Below, in pieces: positions 1-8,798 of a stretch of 64,000 bases of DNA (position 1 is the stretch's first letter; each line of letters begins with the position of its first letter). A program made the position numbers and the translations under genes. The notes under the pieces were generated by a model, which worked only from the letters and a program-made list of their open reading frames with translations, searched no databases and was not told the origin of the DNA. This stretch comes from Thermohalobaculum sp039027855 (GTDB taxonomy: Bacteria > Pseudomonadota > Alphaproteobacteria > Rhodobacterales > Rhodobacteraceae). The stretch lies in NCBI GenBank assembly GCA_039027855.1, contig JBCCJI010000013.1, positions 1 to 64,000 on the forward strand, given 5' to 3'.

Positions 1-1
1 C

Positions 2-720
2 CCGGGAGTTCCCCGGGAGTACGGTCCATGCAAGACCCTCTACACCCGTTGGAAGCGCTGGAGCGAAAGGAGTGTCTTCGCCCGGATCCCGGTGGGACTG
101 GTGGCCGAGGAGCCCGAGGAGAAGACCGCGATGATCGATGCCACCCACCTTAAGACCCACCGTACGGCTCCGCGCCTGCGGCTGAAAAAGGGGGGCGAGC
201 CATGGTGCGCCCTTGGTTCAAGCACAAGGGCGAGGGCGCCTGATCGGCCGGACCAAAGGCTGCGTGAATACCAGGCTGCATGCCGTCACGGACCGCGTCG
301 GGCGTCCGATTGCCAATGCCGATCCGCCTCGTCATCACCGCAGGTCAGGTCAGCGACGACATCAGCGCGCGGGCGTTGTGCGATCGGCGCACGGGCGTTG
401 TGCGATCGGCGCGCGATCGGCGCGCGGGCGTTATGCGGGTCCCTGCCTTCGGCCGACTGGTCGATCGCCGTCCGCGGCTCTGACGCCTCTTGATTCCGCG
501 ACGCATTGCAGGACAAAGGGATAAAACTCTGCATCCCGGGCAGAACATCCCGTGCAAGTCTATCCGGTACGACAGGCACCGTTACAAACGGCGAAACAGC
601 ATCGAGATCATGTCCGGCCGGGTGAAGGATGGGCGCCGCGTCGCAGCCCGCTATGACCGATGACCCAAGGTCTTCCTTTCCGCCATCGCACGCGCCGCCA
701 CCGTCATCTTCCGGCTATGA
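2..720 (+). pseudogene. IS5-family transposase remnant, frameshifted and cut by the window edge
   Basis: Pieces of one IS5-type transposase appear in order but in different frames. Positions 2 to about 205 encode the part with MIDATHLKTHRTA, about 213-300 encode GRLIGRTKGCVNTRLHAVTD, about 305-360 encode RLVITAGQVSD, and about 545-720 encode the C-terminal YKRRNSIEIMSGRVKDGRR block followed by RYDR. At least three frame changes and an in-frame stop near 661 make it non-functional. The N-terminus lies outside the window. An imperfect 22-nt tandem repeat interrupts the middle (371-439). Family assignment rests on these recognisable blocks; I could not define the terminal inverted repeats. Confidence 0.75.
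371..439. repeat. 22-nt imperfect tandem repeat inside the dead transposase
   Basis: The unit GGGCGTTGTGCGATCGGCGC plus two bases occurs at 371-392 and 393-414. The GATCGGCGCGC half is then duplicated again, and a third, diverged start (GGGCGTTATGCGG) follows at 426. It lies where the transposase reading frame is already lost, so it looks like slippage in neutral DNA. Confidence 0.7.
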
Positions 721-756
721 CGATCAATGAGCCTGCAGCCTCAGGCCGAGACCTGG

Positions 757-1431
757 TCATTTCTTGATTTCAGACAGGGCTGCGCCGTCTCCGAACAGCG
801 TTGCGACGCATTTTTCCGACCATCCACGCGGGTTCTCAAAGGGGCGATCGGTCAGCGCGAGCTGCGCCTGCACGTATCGAAGCGATTCCCACATGCCGAG
901 AAGCTGCTCGGCGAGCTCGCCCGCCGTGAGCGATGAGCGCAGATACCCCGCATCGATCCCCTCTTCGATGAGCGCCGAGAGCCTCGCGTGGCTCCGGCCG
1001 TAAGCGGCATCGTAGAAGGTGCGCGCGACATCAGGGTGACTTCGCGCCTCCTCGTGCATGAGGCGGGCGAACTGGATGATCTCGGCTTCGTTCAGAAAAC
1101 CGAGCAGCTTCTCACCATACTGGACCAGCGCATCGCGAAGCTCCTCGGGTCCGCTGACCGTTGTCGGAACGCCTGTCTCGAAGCGCTCGGCCTCGCCCTC
1201 CACCACGGCGGCGAGCACATCGTCCATCCTCGGGAAATACTTGTACATCGTCGTCTTCGAGACCGACGCCTCACGGGCCAGCAGGTCGGTCGTCACGGTG
1301 GTAACCGGCTGCGAGAAATAGAGCCGTCGCGCCGCTTTCACGATCCGGTCGGCTGGGCTGCCGGGCTTGTAAGTGTCGCGCGTCACGGCGTCCTCATCTG
1401 CTACGCCCGCCCATGATACGGCATCGTCCAT
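757..1431 (-). CDS. TetR/AcrR-family transcriptional regulator
   Basis: A 224-residue protein with an N-terminal TetR helix-turn-helix (TDLLAREASVSKTTMYKYF, about residues 45-65) and a variable helical C-terminal ligand domain. I chose the ATG at 1431 because the longer frame, reaching to 1497, would run through the palindrome at 1480-1492 that is a good candidate operator. It faces the MMPL transporter gene at 1512, with 80 bp between starts, the classic layout of a local efflux repressor. It probably represses that operon and itself in the absence of a small hydrophobic ligand. The regulated target is inferred from position only. Confidence 0.85.
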   Translation of the reverse strand: MDDAVSWAGVADEDAVTRDTYKPGSPADRIVKAARRLYFSQPVTTVTTDLLAREASVSKTTMYKYFPRMDDVLAAVVEGEAERFETGVPTTVSGPEELRDALVQYGEKLLGFLNEAEIIQFARLMHEEARSHPDVARTFYDAAYGRSHARLSALIEEGIDAGYLRSSLTAGELAEQLLGMWESLRYVQAQLALTDRPFENPRGWSEKCVATLFGDGAALSEIKK

Positions 1432-1479
1432 TTTTTTGACCAGCCCCCCTTGCCAGCCTGCAGACGCCTTGCATATGGC

Positions 1480-1492
1480 CAGTACCGTACTG
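1480..1492. promoter_or_regulatory. Candidate TetR operator palindrome
   Basis: CAGTAC-C-GTACTG is a perfect 6-bp inverted repeat with one central base. It lies 20 bp before the MMPL start and about 50 bp before the TetR start, in the only intergenic space the two genes share. Confidence 0.5.
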
Positions 1493-1511
1493 TTCATTCA
1501 CGGAGGCGGCA

Positions 1512-3866
1512 ATGGCAGAAGCACGGCGGTGGGAGCGCGTCGGACGCGCCTTGGCCACGATCTCTATCCGGTTCAGGTGGATCGTCGTGCCGCTGGCGAT
1601 CGCGGTGTGTGTCGGGGCGGGGTACGGCGCCTCGACGCTCCGGTTTGCGGGCGATTACCGGGTGTTCTTTGGCGACGAGAACCCGGACTTCATCGCGAAT
1701 GAAGCGGCGCAGGCGACCTTCGGCCGCCCCGATAACACCGTCTTCGTCATCATCCCCGACGACGGGGACGTGTTCACCAAGGACACGTTGAGCGCGGTCC
1801 ATGCGCTGACCGACGCGGCCTGGGTGAACCTGCCCTATGTGAGCCGCGTCGACAGCCTCACCAACTTCCAGAACACGCAAGGCGACGGCGACGATTTGAT
1901 CGTCGAAGACCTGGTGTTCGACCCAAGCGTCCTCGATGCGGCCACGATCGACGAGGTGCGTGAGACCGCGATGGCCGAGCCGCTGCTGAACGGCTTTGTC
2001 GTGTCACGCGGTGGCGATGCAACGCTGATCAGCGCGACCGTGCAGCTGCCGGGCGACATTCCCAACATCGCCTCCGAGGTGAAGCGGATCGCCCGCGACA
2101 TCCGCGATCAGGTCGAGGCCGACTTCCCCGGCCACAGGATCCATATCTCGGGCGTCGCCTCGCTGAGCGCAGCCTTTGAAGAAGCGGGCCTTCGCGACAG
2201 TGCCACCCTGATCCCGGCTGTCTACGGGCTGATCCTGCTGGTGATGCTGATCGCCCTTCGCTCGGTCTCGGCCGTCGTCGCAAGCCTGATCCTGATCCTG
2301 CTGTCGACGATGGTGGGGATGGGCGTTGGCGGGCTGACCGGTGTGCTGCTGACGCCGATCTCGCTGTCCGCCCCGATCATTATCCTGACCATCGCCGTCG
2401 CCGATGCGATCCACGTCATCGCTGGCGTGCGCGGCGAGATGCGCCAGGGCGCGGAGAAGCGCGACGCGATCGTCTATGCGATGGGGCTCAATTTCCTGCC
2501 CATCGCGATCACCTCGATCACGACGGTCATCGGCTTCCTGACACTCAACTTCTCCGACAGCCCGCCGTTCCATCACCTCGGCACCATGACGGCGGCGGGG
2601 ATCGCGGCGGCCTGGCTGCTCTCGGTCACCTTCCTGCCGGCGATGCTCGCGATCCTGCCGCTTCGCTACACGCCGCGCGCGGCAGGGGATGCCCGGCGCG
2701 GCCTGTTCGAGCGCTTTGGTGACGGCATCATCCGGGCACCCCGCATGGCCCTCGCAGCGACGGTGGTCGCTGGCGGTGCCGCGATAGCGGCGATCCCCAC
2801 GATCGAGATCAACGATCAGTGGTCGCAGTATTTCGATGAGAGCCTGGAGCTTCGCCAGGCCATCGACGCCAGCGACCCCTATTTCGGCTCGGACACCATC
2901 GAGTTCGTCGTCGACCCCTGCGCGCCCGGCGAGGTGGTCGACCCCGATTTCCTGCGTGTGCTCGAAGACTTCACCGACTGGCTGCGCGTGCAGGACGGCC
3001 AGGTGGCGCATGTCTTCTCGCTCTCCGACATCATGAAGCGGCTCAACCGCAATCTGAACGGCGATGACCCGGCCTTCTATCGGCTGCCCGAGGATCAGGC
3101 GCTCGCGAGCCAATATCTCCTCGTCTACGAGCTCAGCCTTCCCTACGGCCTCGATCTCAACAATCGTGTCGACATCGACCGTCAATCGACGCGCGTGACG
3201 GCGACGATGAAGGACATCTCGACCAACGAGACCCGCGCCTTCATCGCCGATGCTGAAGCCTGGTTCGCCGAGAACGGCGGCGGCTACGACCTGGACGTGA
3301 CGGGCTCGAAGAAGCTTTTCGCCTTCGTCGCCCAGCGGAACATCGAGGCGGTGTTCGAGGGCGCGATCTACCTGATCGTCGCGATCCTCGTGATCCTGAC
3401 GCTGGCCTTCCGGTCGTTGACGGTCGGCGCGCTCAGCCTGCTTGCCAATGCCCTGCCGATCCTGGCCGCTTTCGGGGCCTGGGCGCTGCTGGTGGGTACG
3501 GTCGGGTTCTCGATTGCGGCGGTTGGCGCCGTCGCAGTTGGCCTCGTGATCGATTTCACGGTGCACTTCCTGTCGAAATACTACCACGCCCGAAGCGGGC
3601 AGGACGCCAGCGTCGAAGACGCCATCCGCTACGCCTTCGACACCGCCGGTCAGGCGATCTTCCTGACGACCGTCATCCTGGCGGCAGGCTTCGCGGTCCT
3701 CGCGACATCGACTTTCAAGCTGAACGCCGATCTCGGGCTGCTCACCGCCATCAGCATCGTACTCGCGATGGTCGTCAACTTCGTCCTCGTCCCCGCGATC
3801 CTTGTGCTGATCGGCGACCGCAATCGCGCGCGCCCCGACAGCGATGCCGAGTTCATGCCTTCCTGA
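1512..3866 (+). CDS. MMPL/RND-superfamily transporter
   Basis: A 784-residue inner-membrane protein with the duplicated RND layout: one N-terminal membrane helix (about residues 18-40), a periplasmic loop, a helix bundle at about 230-400, a second large loop, then a second bundle at about 610-770. The size and two-fold repeat match the hydrophobe exporters of the MMPL (HAE3) type, which are proton-driven and move lipids or hydrophobic compounds. A GGAGG lies 5-10 bp before the ATG. It heads an operon with a LolA-like protein (25 bp downstream) and an outer-membrane barrel candidate, suggesting export of a lipid-like substrate across the envelope. The substrate is unknown. Confidence 0.9.
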   Translation: MAEARRWERVGRALATISIRFRWIVVPLAIAVCVGAGYGASTLRFAGDYRVFFGDENPDFIANEAAQATFGRPDNTVFVIIPDDGDVFTKDTLSAVHALTDAAWVNLPYVSRVDSLTNFQNTQGDGDDLIVEDLVFDPSVLDAATIDEVRETAMAEPLLNGFVVSRGGDATLISATVQLPGDIPNIASEVKRIARDIRDQVEADFPGHRIHISGVASLSAAFEEAGLRDSATLIPAVYGLILLVMLIALRSVSAVVASLILILLSTMVGMGVGGLTGVLLTPISLSAPIIILTIAVADAIHVIAGVRGEMRQGAEKRDAIVYAMGLNFLPIAITSITTVIGFLTLNFSDSPPFHHLGTMTAAGIAAAWLLSVTFLPAMLAILPLRYTPRAAGDARRGLFERFGDGIIRAPRMALAATVVAGGAAIAAIPTIEINDQWSQYFDESLELRQAIDASDPYFGSDTIEFVVDPCAPGEVVDPDFLRVLEDFTDWLRVQDGQVAHVFSLSDIMKRLNRNLNGDDPAFYRLPEDQALASQYLLVYELSLPYGLDLNNRVDIDRQSTRVTATMKDISTNETRAFIADAEAWFAENGGGYDLDVTGSKKLFAFVAQRNIEAVFEGAIYLIVAILVILTLAFRSLTVGALSLLANALPILAAFGAWALLVGTVGFSIAAVGAVAVGLVIDFTVHFLSKYYHARSGQDASVEDAIRYAFDTAGQAIFLTTVILAAGFAVLATSTFKLNADLGLLTAISIVLAMVVNFVLVPAILVLIGDRNRARPDSDAEFMPS

Positions 3867-3890
3867 GCCTTCATCCAAAGGAGAAGACCC

Positions 3891-4703
3891 ATGATCCGTT
3901 TCGCCTCCCACGTCGCCGTCGCAGCACTCCTGCTGCTGCCGTGCACCGCACTCGCCGAGAGCTTCGCCGACCTGCCCCCGAAAGAGCGCGGCTATGCGAT
4001 CACCGAGCGCTCCGACAAGACCGATGCCGGTTTCGGCACCAGCAGCGTGCGCCTCACCATGACGCTGAGCGATCCGGCCGGGCGCACCACGACGCGCGAC
4101 CTGCAGATCGACGCCCGGGAAAAGGAGGGTGAAGGCAATGGCGACAAGCAGCTCATCCGCTTCTTCTCGCCACCCGATGTCGAGGGGACGGCGCTCCTCT
4201 CCCATGCCAAGATCCTCGATCAGGATGACCAGTGGCTGTACCTGCCGGGGCTGCGGCGCACCAAGCGCATCTCGTCGGCCAACAAGTCGGGCCCGTTCGT
4301 TGGCTCGGAGTTTGCCTTCGAGGATCTGACCGCCAGCGAGCTCGGCAAATACGACTACACCTATCTTGAGACCATCCAGGACGAGAAGACGGGTCTGGAG
4401 CTCGACGTCGTCGAATGCATCCCGCGCTATGAGCGTTCGGGCTACTCAAAGCTCCACTGCTACACCGATACCGAGATCTTCCAATCCCGGCGCATCGAAT
4501 TCTTCGACCGCGGCGGCCGGCTCCTGAAGACCCTCAAGCTAGGCGACTATCGACAGTCGCGCGAAGGGTATTGGCGCTCCCACGAGCAGACGATGACCAA
4601 CCACCTCACCGGCAAGGCGACGGTGTTGCGCTTCGAGGATTTCGACTTCGGCGTCTCACTGCGCGAGCGCGACTTCGAACCGTCGATCCTTGATCGCCTC
4701 TGA
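3891..4703 (+). CDS. LolA-like outer-membrane lipoprotein-sorting family protein
   Basis: A 270-residue protein with a clear Sec signal peptide ending near CTALA (residues about 1-22). The body carries hallmarks of the LolA-like family that accompanies MMPL exporters, including YLPGLRRTKRIS and NKSGPFVGSEFAFEDL (about residues 117-147). LolA-fold proteins cradle acyl chains in a half-barrel, so this is probably the periplasmic carrier for the substrate of the upstream transporter. AAAGGAG precedes the start. It sits 15 bp before the barrel gene. Not canonical LolA: it is longer and lies in a transporter operon. Confidence 0.82.
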   Translation: MIRFASHVAVAALLLLPCTALAESFADLPPKERGYAITERSDKTDAGFGTSSVRLTMTLSDPAGRTTTRDLQIDAREKEGEGNGDKQLIRFFSPPDVEGTALLSHAKILDQDDQWLYLPGLRRTKRISSANKSGPFVGSEFAFEDLTASELGKYDYTYLETIQDEKTGLELDVVECIPRYERSGYSKLHCYTDTEIFQSRRIEFFDRGGRLLKTLKLGDYRQSREGYWRSHEQTMTNHLTGKATVLRFEDFDFGVSLRERDFEPSILDRL

Positions 4704-4718
4704 GCTGGGAGCGTCCCC

Positions 4719-5918
4719 ATGCAGCGCGCGCTGACGTTCACCATCCTGATGGTTGCGCTTGGCCATGTCGGCAGCGCCGCTGCTGAGGGATCCCTCCGCA
4801 TCTCGCCCGAGGTGGCATTGGAGGGCCGGTTCTTCGGATCGAAGCCCCAGTTCGATGGTCAGTTCGACCGCGTCCAAGGCAGCGTGATCTTCTCGGGCGA
4901 TCTGCGCTGGACGAGCGAGGACCGCAACACGCGTATCCTGGTCGAGCCCTATCTGCGGCTCGACCATCAGGACGACGCGCGCACCTATTTCGATCTGCGC
5001 GAGGGCAGCGTGTCCTACCGCGCAGGCGATTGGGATTTTTTGGTGGGCGTCAGCCAGGTGTTCTGGGGCGTCGCCGAAAGCCGCAACGTCGTCGACATCA
5101 TCAATCAGTTCGACACGGTCGAGGATTTCGACGAGGGCGAGAAGCTCGGCCAGCCGATGATCCGGATCGGTCGCGTCACCGATTTCGGCACGTTCGAGGC
5201 CTATTATCTGCCGTTCTTCCGAGAGCGAGAATTTCCCGGTGTCGACGGCAGGCTGCGCACCCCTCTCACGGTCGATGAGGACGCTGCGGAGTATGAGCGC
5301 GGCCAAGAAGAGTTCGCGGGGGATTTCGCGCTCCGCTATACCAACCGCCTTGGCGATTTCGACCTCGGCCTGCACGCCTTTTACGGCACAAGCCGCAATC
5401 CGATCCTCACCCCGAACGAGGCTGGCACCCGGTTGGAGCCTTTCTACCCCCGTCTCGTCCAGGGCGGCATCGACCTGCAATATACGAGCGGGCCGTGGCT
5501 CCTGAAGCTTGAAGCCGTCGGCGCCAATGCGGCCGACAACACCTTTGCCTCCGCCGTTGCCGGGTTCGAGTACACCTTCTTCGACATCCGCCGCTCCGGC
5601 ATCGATGTCGGGCTGATCGGCGAGTATCTCTATGACAGCCGCGATCAGGACATCGCGCCCGTCACGCTGTTCGAGAACGACCTTTTCGCCGGCACCCGAA
5701 TGACGCTCAACGACACGCAGGACACCGAGCTTTTGGCCGGCGCCATCATCGACACGGACACAAGCGGCGTCATCGGCTCGATCGAGTTCCAGCGCCGCAT
5801 CCGCGAGCGGATGCTTCTCGAGGTCGAAGGCCGGTTCTTCATCGGGTCCGACGATCCGCTGGCCGAGCCGCTCGCGGACGACGATCACGTCCTTGTCCGC
5901 CTCACACGCTTCTTCTGA
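4719..5918 (+). CDS. Putative outer-membrane beta-barrel protein of the MMPL operon
   Basis: A 399-residue protein with a signal peptide (residues about 1-22, cleavage after AAA) and a body of alternating polar/aromatic strands rich in Y, F, D and R. It ends in Phe (RLTRFF), the usual C-terminal signature of BAM-inserted barrels. No catalytic motif was seen. Its position as third gene after an MMPL transporter and a LolA-like carrier suggests it is the outer-membrane partner. Similar barrels occur with MMPL exporters in other proteobacteria, but I cannot name the family securely. Confidence 0.7.
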   Translation: MQRALTFTILMVALGHVGSAAAEGSLRISPEVALEGRFFGSKPQFDGQFDRVQGSVIFSGDLRWTSEDRNTRILVEPYLRLDHQDDARTYFDLREGSVSYRAGDWDFLVGVSQVFWGVAESRNVVDIINQFDTVEDFDEGEKLGQPMIRIGRVTDFGTFEAYYLPFFREREFPGVDGRLRTPLTVDEDAAEYERGQEEFAGDFALRYTNRLGDFDLGLHAFYGTSRNPILTPNEAGTRLEPFYPRLVQGGIDLQYTSGPWLLKLEAVGANAADNTFASAVAGFEYTFFDIRRSGIDVGLIGEYLYDSRDQDIAPVTLFENDLFAGTRMTLNDTQDTELLAGAIIDTDTSGVIGSIEFQRRIRERMLLEVEGRFFIGSDDPLAEPLADDDHVLVRLTRFF

Positions 5919-5932
5919 CGGAGGGATCTGCC

Positions 5933-6619
5933 ATGACAACGCCAATGATTGCTTCTGAGGGCTTTGCGCTCCTCGAAGGGCTGATCGAGAACAACAACCG
6001 TGAGTGGTTCACAGCGAATAGGCAGGCATTTGAAGACGCGCTTATCGCGCCCTTCGCCGCGATCCTAGAGGCGGCAAGCGAGCGGCTTGCCGCGGAGGGT
6101 GCCGCACTCTCAGGTAGCCGCGATACGATGTTCCGGATGAACCGCGACGTGCGCTTCTCGAAGGACAACCCCCCCTACAAGACCGCAGTCTCGGGTGTGC
6201 TGACCCGAAGCGGGAAGAAGTCCGACGACGACGGCCTTGCATATCTCCATCTCGAAGCAGAGGGCGGTTTTGCAGCGGTGGGGTTCTACAACCTGTCACC
6301 CGCTGCCCTTGGTCCGATCCGGGACGCGATCATCGAGCGGGCTGCTGCATTCGACACCGTGCTCGGCGGTCTTCGCGCGGCAGGCCGAGAGCTCTCAGAC
6401 GGCAAGATGCTGAGCGCGATGCCGCGCGGATACGCCGAGCACGCGGCGCACCGCCATGCCGAACACCTGAGGCGCAAGAGCCTGATCATCAAAGCACCGC
6501 TCGATCGTTCGGCATGGACATCTACTGACGCCACCGACGCGCTTGTCCGCCTGGTGCTCGACGGCATGCCCCTGCTCGATTTCGTACGCTCCGCGCGCGG
6601 CGTGAAGATCCGGGCCTGA
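5933..6619 (+). CDS. DUF2461 / TIGR02453 family protein
   Basis: A 228-residue soluble protein. The N-terminal NNREWFTANR and the block MNRDVRFSKDNPPYKT (about residues 63-78) are characteristic of the TIGR02453/DUF2461 family, whose biochemical role is not established. Length is typical. It starts 15 bp after the barrel gene with a GGAGGG ahead of the ATG and is followed 3 bp later by the YdeI-like gene, so it may be co-transcribed with both neighbours. There is no obvious functional link to the export operon. Confidence 0.8.
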   Translation: MTTPMIASEGFALLEGLIENNNREWFTANRQAFEDALIAPFAAILEAASERLAAEGAALSGSRDTMFRMNRDVRFSKDNPPYKTAVSGVLTRSGKKSDDDGLAYLHLEAEGGFAAVGFYNLSPAALGPIRDAIIERAAAFDTVLGGLRAAGRELSDGKMLSAMPRGYAEHAAHRHAEHLRRKSLIIKAPLDRSAWTSTDATDALVRLVLDGMPLLDFVRSARGVKIRA

Positions 6620-6622
6620 GCC

Positions 6623-7195
6623 ATGGATATCGACCGGTTCGAGAAGGTGCAGATCGCCTGCGACGACGAACTCTGGGCCTGGCTGAGCGCGCATCACGGC
6701 CAAGCTGAGAGCGTTTGGCTCGTCACCTGGAAGGCGGCGCACCGGGATCGTTATGTCTCGCGCGACCAGGTGCTGGATGCGTTGATTGCTTTTGGCTGGA
6801 TCGACGGGCGGCGGATGAATCTGGACACCGAGCGAACCATGCAGCTGATCTCACCACGGCGCGAAACCCGGTGGACCGCCACCTACAAGGCGCGGGCCGC
6901 CCGTCTCGAGGCGGAGGGTCGGATGCGAGCGCCAGGCCTGCAGGCCATCGCAAAGAGCAAAGCGGCGGGCAGATGGGACACCTCCGCCCCGATCGACGCG
7001 CTCGAAGAGGCCGATGACCTCATCAAGGCCCTGACCGCGCATGACGCCATCTTGTGGTGGGACGGCGCGGCACCCTCCTACAAGCGCAACGTGCTCCGCT
7101 GGATCGCCTATGCCAAGCAGCCAGCGACACGGGCAAAACGCATCCGCATCGTCGCCGAGCATGCCAGCCGTGGGGAGAAAGTGCCCCAGTACTGA
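6623..7195 (+). CDS. YdeI/OmpD-associated family protein
   Basis: A 190-residue soluble protein. The stretch VWLVTWK, the DALIAFGWIDGRR block (about residues 48-60) and the LISPRR motif, followed by a helical C-terminal half, match the YdeI/OmpD-associated family. Members have been linked to stress or bacteriocin tolerance, but the activity is unknown. It starts 3 bp after the DUF2461-like gene. The 169 bp downstream to the next (opposite-strand) gene hold nothing I recognise. Confidence 0.78.
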   Translation: MDIDRFEKVQIACDDELWAWLSAHHGQAESVWLVTWKAAHRDRYVSRDQVLDALIAFGWIDGRRMNLDTERTMQLISPRRETRWTATYKARAARLEAEGRMRAPGLQAIAKSKAAGRWDTSAPIDALEEADDLIKALTAHDAILWWDGAAPSYKRNVLRWIAYAKQPATRAKRIRIVAEHASRGEKVPQY

Positions 7196-7364
7196 CTGAG
7201 AGCCGCTCGTTGAGGCTGCCACCCACCGGTGGTCAGGCAGATCGGCCAGTGCATCGACGCACAGCATGCGACGACGTGACCAAAGCACCAACGAGGTCGG
7301 GGCGACGACCAGATTGGGCCGCAGTGCCGGGAACCATGACGGTGCCATGGGGCTCTCGGCGCCA

Positions 7365-8669
7365 TCAGTTCGCACGCACCATCGAGTGGGGGCCGTGCGG
7401 TGTGGGCAGAGACTGGCGCTGCTTTACCAGCATCGGGCTCGGCGCCGTCACCAGCCTCCAGAAGTCGATGGCGCCGCCCGGCGTCTGCGGATCGAGCTGG
7501 TCGTAGGTGACCACAGCGACAAAACTGCTGGAGGCATCCCAAACGGCGGCCTCGGGCAGGATGCCGTCGAAGGCATAGGTGCCGACGGTGGTCAGTCGAC
7601 CCGTCTCGCGCGCAATGCGGATGAGCGTCAGCGACGAGAAGGGCGTGTGACGGGGGTCATCGGACGGGGCGTAGGACACCTCGAGATTGGTTGTCACGAT
7701 CCACTGCCCGTCGGGCGATATGGCAATACCCTCCGGAGAGATCCCCGTGCCCGCACGGCCCACCAAGAAATGGCGGGGCCCGGTCTCGCCCGGCTCGGCC
7801 GCAAAGCGAATGGCGGTGACATCGCCTGTGGGCGCCTCGGTCCAGATCCCGACGACATCGCTGCCCCAGTAGAGATTGCCGGTCAGAAAGTGCCGCCCGT
7901 CCGGCGTAAAGCGGCCCATGAACGGATACTTGGACGTCAGCACCGGGTTGCCCCAGACCTCCAGCGTCACGCCTTCATCGCCCCTGACAACCCGCGCAAA
8001 GCGCACGATGGCGCGGTTCACATCCGTGATCGCGACGAACTCGCCAGAGGGGTGCCACTCCACATGACTGAGCCGATCCCCCGCCTCGGTGCCCGGCACT
8101 GCGGCATAGCTGGGCGCACCCAGCCGGCCGTCGGTGAGGGGGACGAACGCGATGCCCCTGCCATCGGCAGGATGCATGGCAACGGCCACCATGTCGCCCG
8201 CGGGGCTGAGAGACAGGCCTTCCGGACGCGTGCCCACGTCAAGGCGCTGCACGACGGTGGGCGATGCGGTGTCCGAGATGTCGACCAAGGTGAGCAGAGC
8301 GCCGATGGGGAGGTCTCGGAAGCCAGTCGCGTCAGGGCCGCGCTGTCCAAAGGACTCAGACACCACGGCGAAGCGGCCATCGGGTGTGACGGCCACGGCG
8401 GTCGGTGCGCCGGCCACCGAGTTCGAGACCTCCACGGTCGCAAGGCTCAGGTCTCTGAGATCGGGGCTGACGGTGGCGACCATCAGGGTGTCGGCGCTTT
8501 CCTGTGCCCCGAGACGGCCGTTCACATAAGTTGAGGCCAGCATATCCCCGTCGCTGATGGCGACGAGCGTGCCGCCCTGGAACCCCTCCTCGGAGGCCTG
8601 CCCGGCCGCAACGCCCGGCATCATCGCTAGAGCTGATAAGGCGCATACGATTACAAGGGACGTTTTCAT
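7365..8669 (-). CDS. Exported beta-propeller protein (YncE/lactonase-like)
   Basis: A 434-residue protein with a signal peptide (MKTSLVIVCALSALAMM..., cleavage near AAG). Repeated blade motifs such as AVTPDGRFAVVSES, SLSPAGDMVAVAM and AISPDGQWIVTTN are spaced about 50-90 residues apart, the pattern of a YVTN/lactonase seven-bladed propeller. It is probably periplasmic. I chose the ATG at 8669, five codons inside the longest frame, because it begins the signal peptide. It is divergent from a LysR-type regulator that likely controls it. The substrate or partner is unknown; it could be a scaffold rather than an enzyme. Confidence 0.75.
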   Translation of the reverse strand: MKTSLVIVCALSALAMMPGVAAGQASEEGFQGGTLVAISDGDMLASTYVNGRLGAQESADTLMVATVSPDLRDLSLATVEVSNSVAGAPTAVAVTPDGRFAVVSESFGQRGPDATGFRDLPIGALLTLVDISDTASPTVVQRLDVGTRPEGLSLSPAGDMVAVAMHPADGRGIAFVPLTDGRLGAPSYAAVPGTEAGDRLSHVEWHPSGEFVAITDVNRAIVRFARVVRGDEGVTLEVWGNPVLTSKYPFMGRFTPDGRHFLTGNLYWGSDVVGIWTEAPTGDVTAIRFAAEPGETGPRHFLVGRAGTGISPEGIAISPDGQWIVTTNLEVSYAPSDDPRHTPFSSLTLIRIARETGRLTTVGTYAFDGILPEAAVWDASSSFVAVVTYDQLDPQTPGGAIDFWRLVTAPSPMLVKQRQSLPTPHGPHSMVRAN

Positions 8670-8760
8670 GCCCAACTCTCCCAATTTCAGTGCGCATTTG
8701 CGCGCTGACCGAGAGTTAGACGCATCTGGATGCTTCAGAAATTCGCAGACTGGCGTCTAT

Positions 8761-8777
8761 GATCGTGAATTACGATC
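8761..8777. promoter_or_regulatory. Candidate LysR-type operator
   Basis: GATCGTGAATTACGATC is a perfect 6-bp inverted repeat around GAATT and contains the T-N11-A core typical of LysR-type binding boxes (TCGTGAATTACGA). It lies 21 bp before the lysR-type start and about 90 bp before the divergent propeller gene. Confidence 0.6.
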
Positions 8778-8798
8778 AAGCATCACTGAGGAGGTCCC

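Noticed and set aside
371..439. Tandem repeat considered as a CRISPR array
   Set aside because: The copies are directly adjacent with no unique spacers, and no cas gene is nearby.
2004..4205. 733-codon open frame on the minus strand opposite the MMPL gene
   Set aside because: It is rich in Arg, Asp, Gln and His with no recognisable domain, has no ribosome site, and is fully antisense to a clear transporter gene. High GC at third positions creates such frames.
4656..5945. 429-codon minus-strand open frame opposite the barrel gene
   Set aside because: Shadow of the plus-strand gene, with low-complexity composition and no motif.
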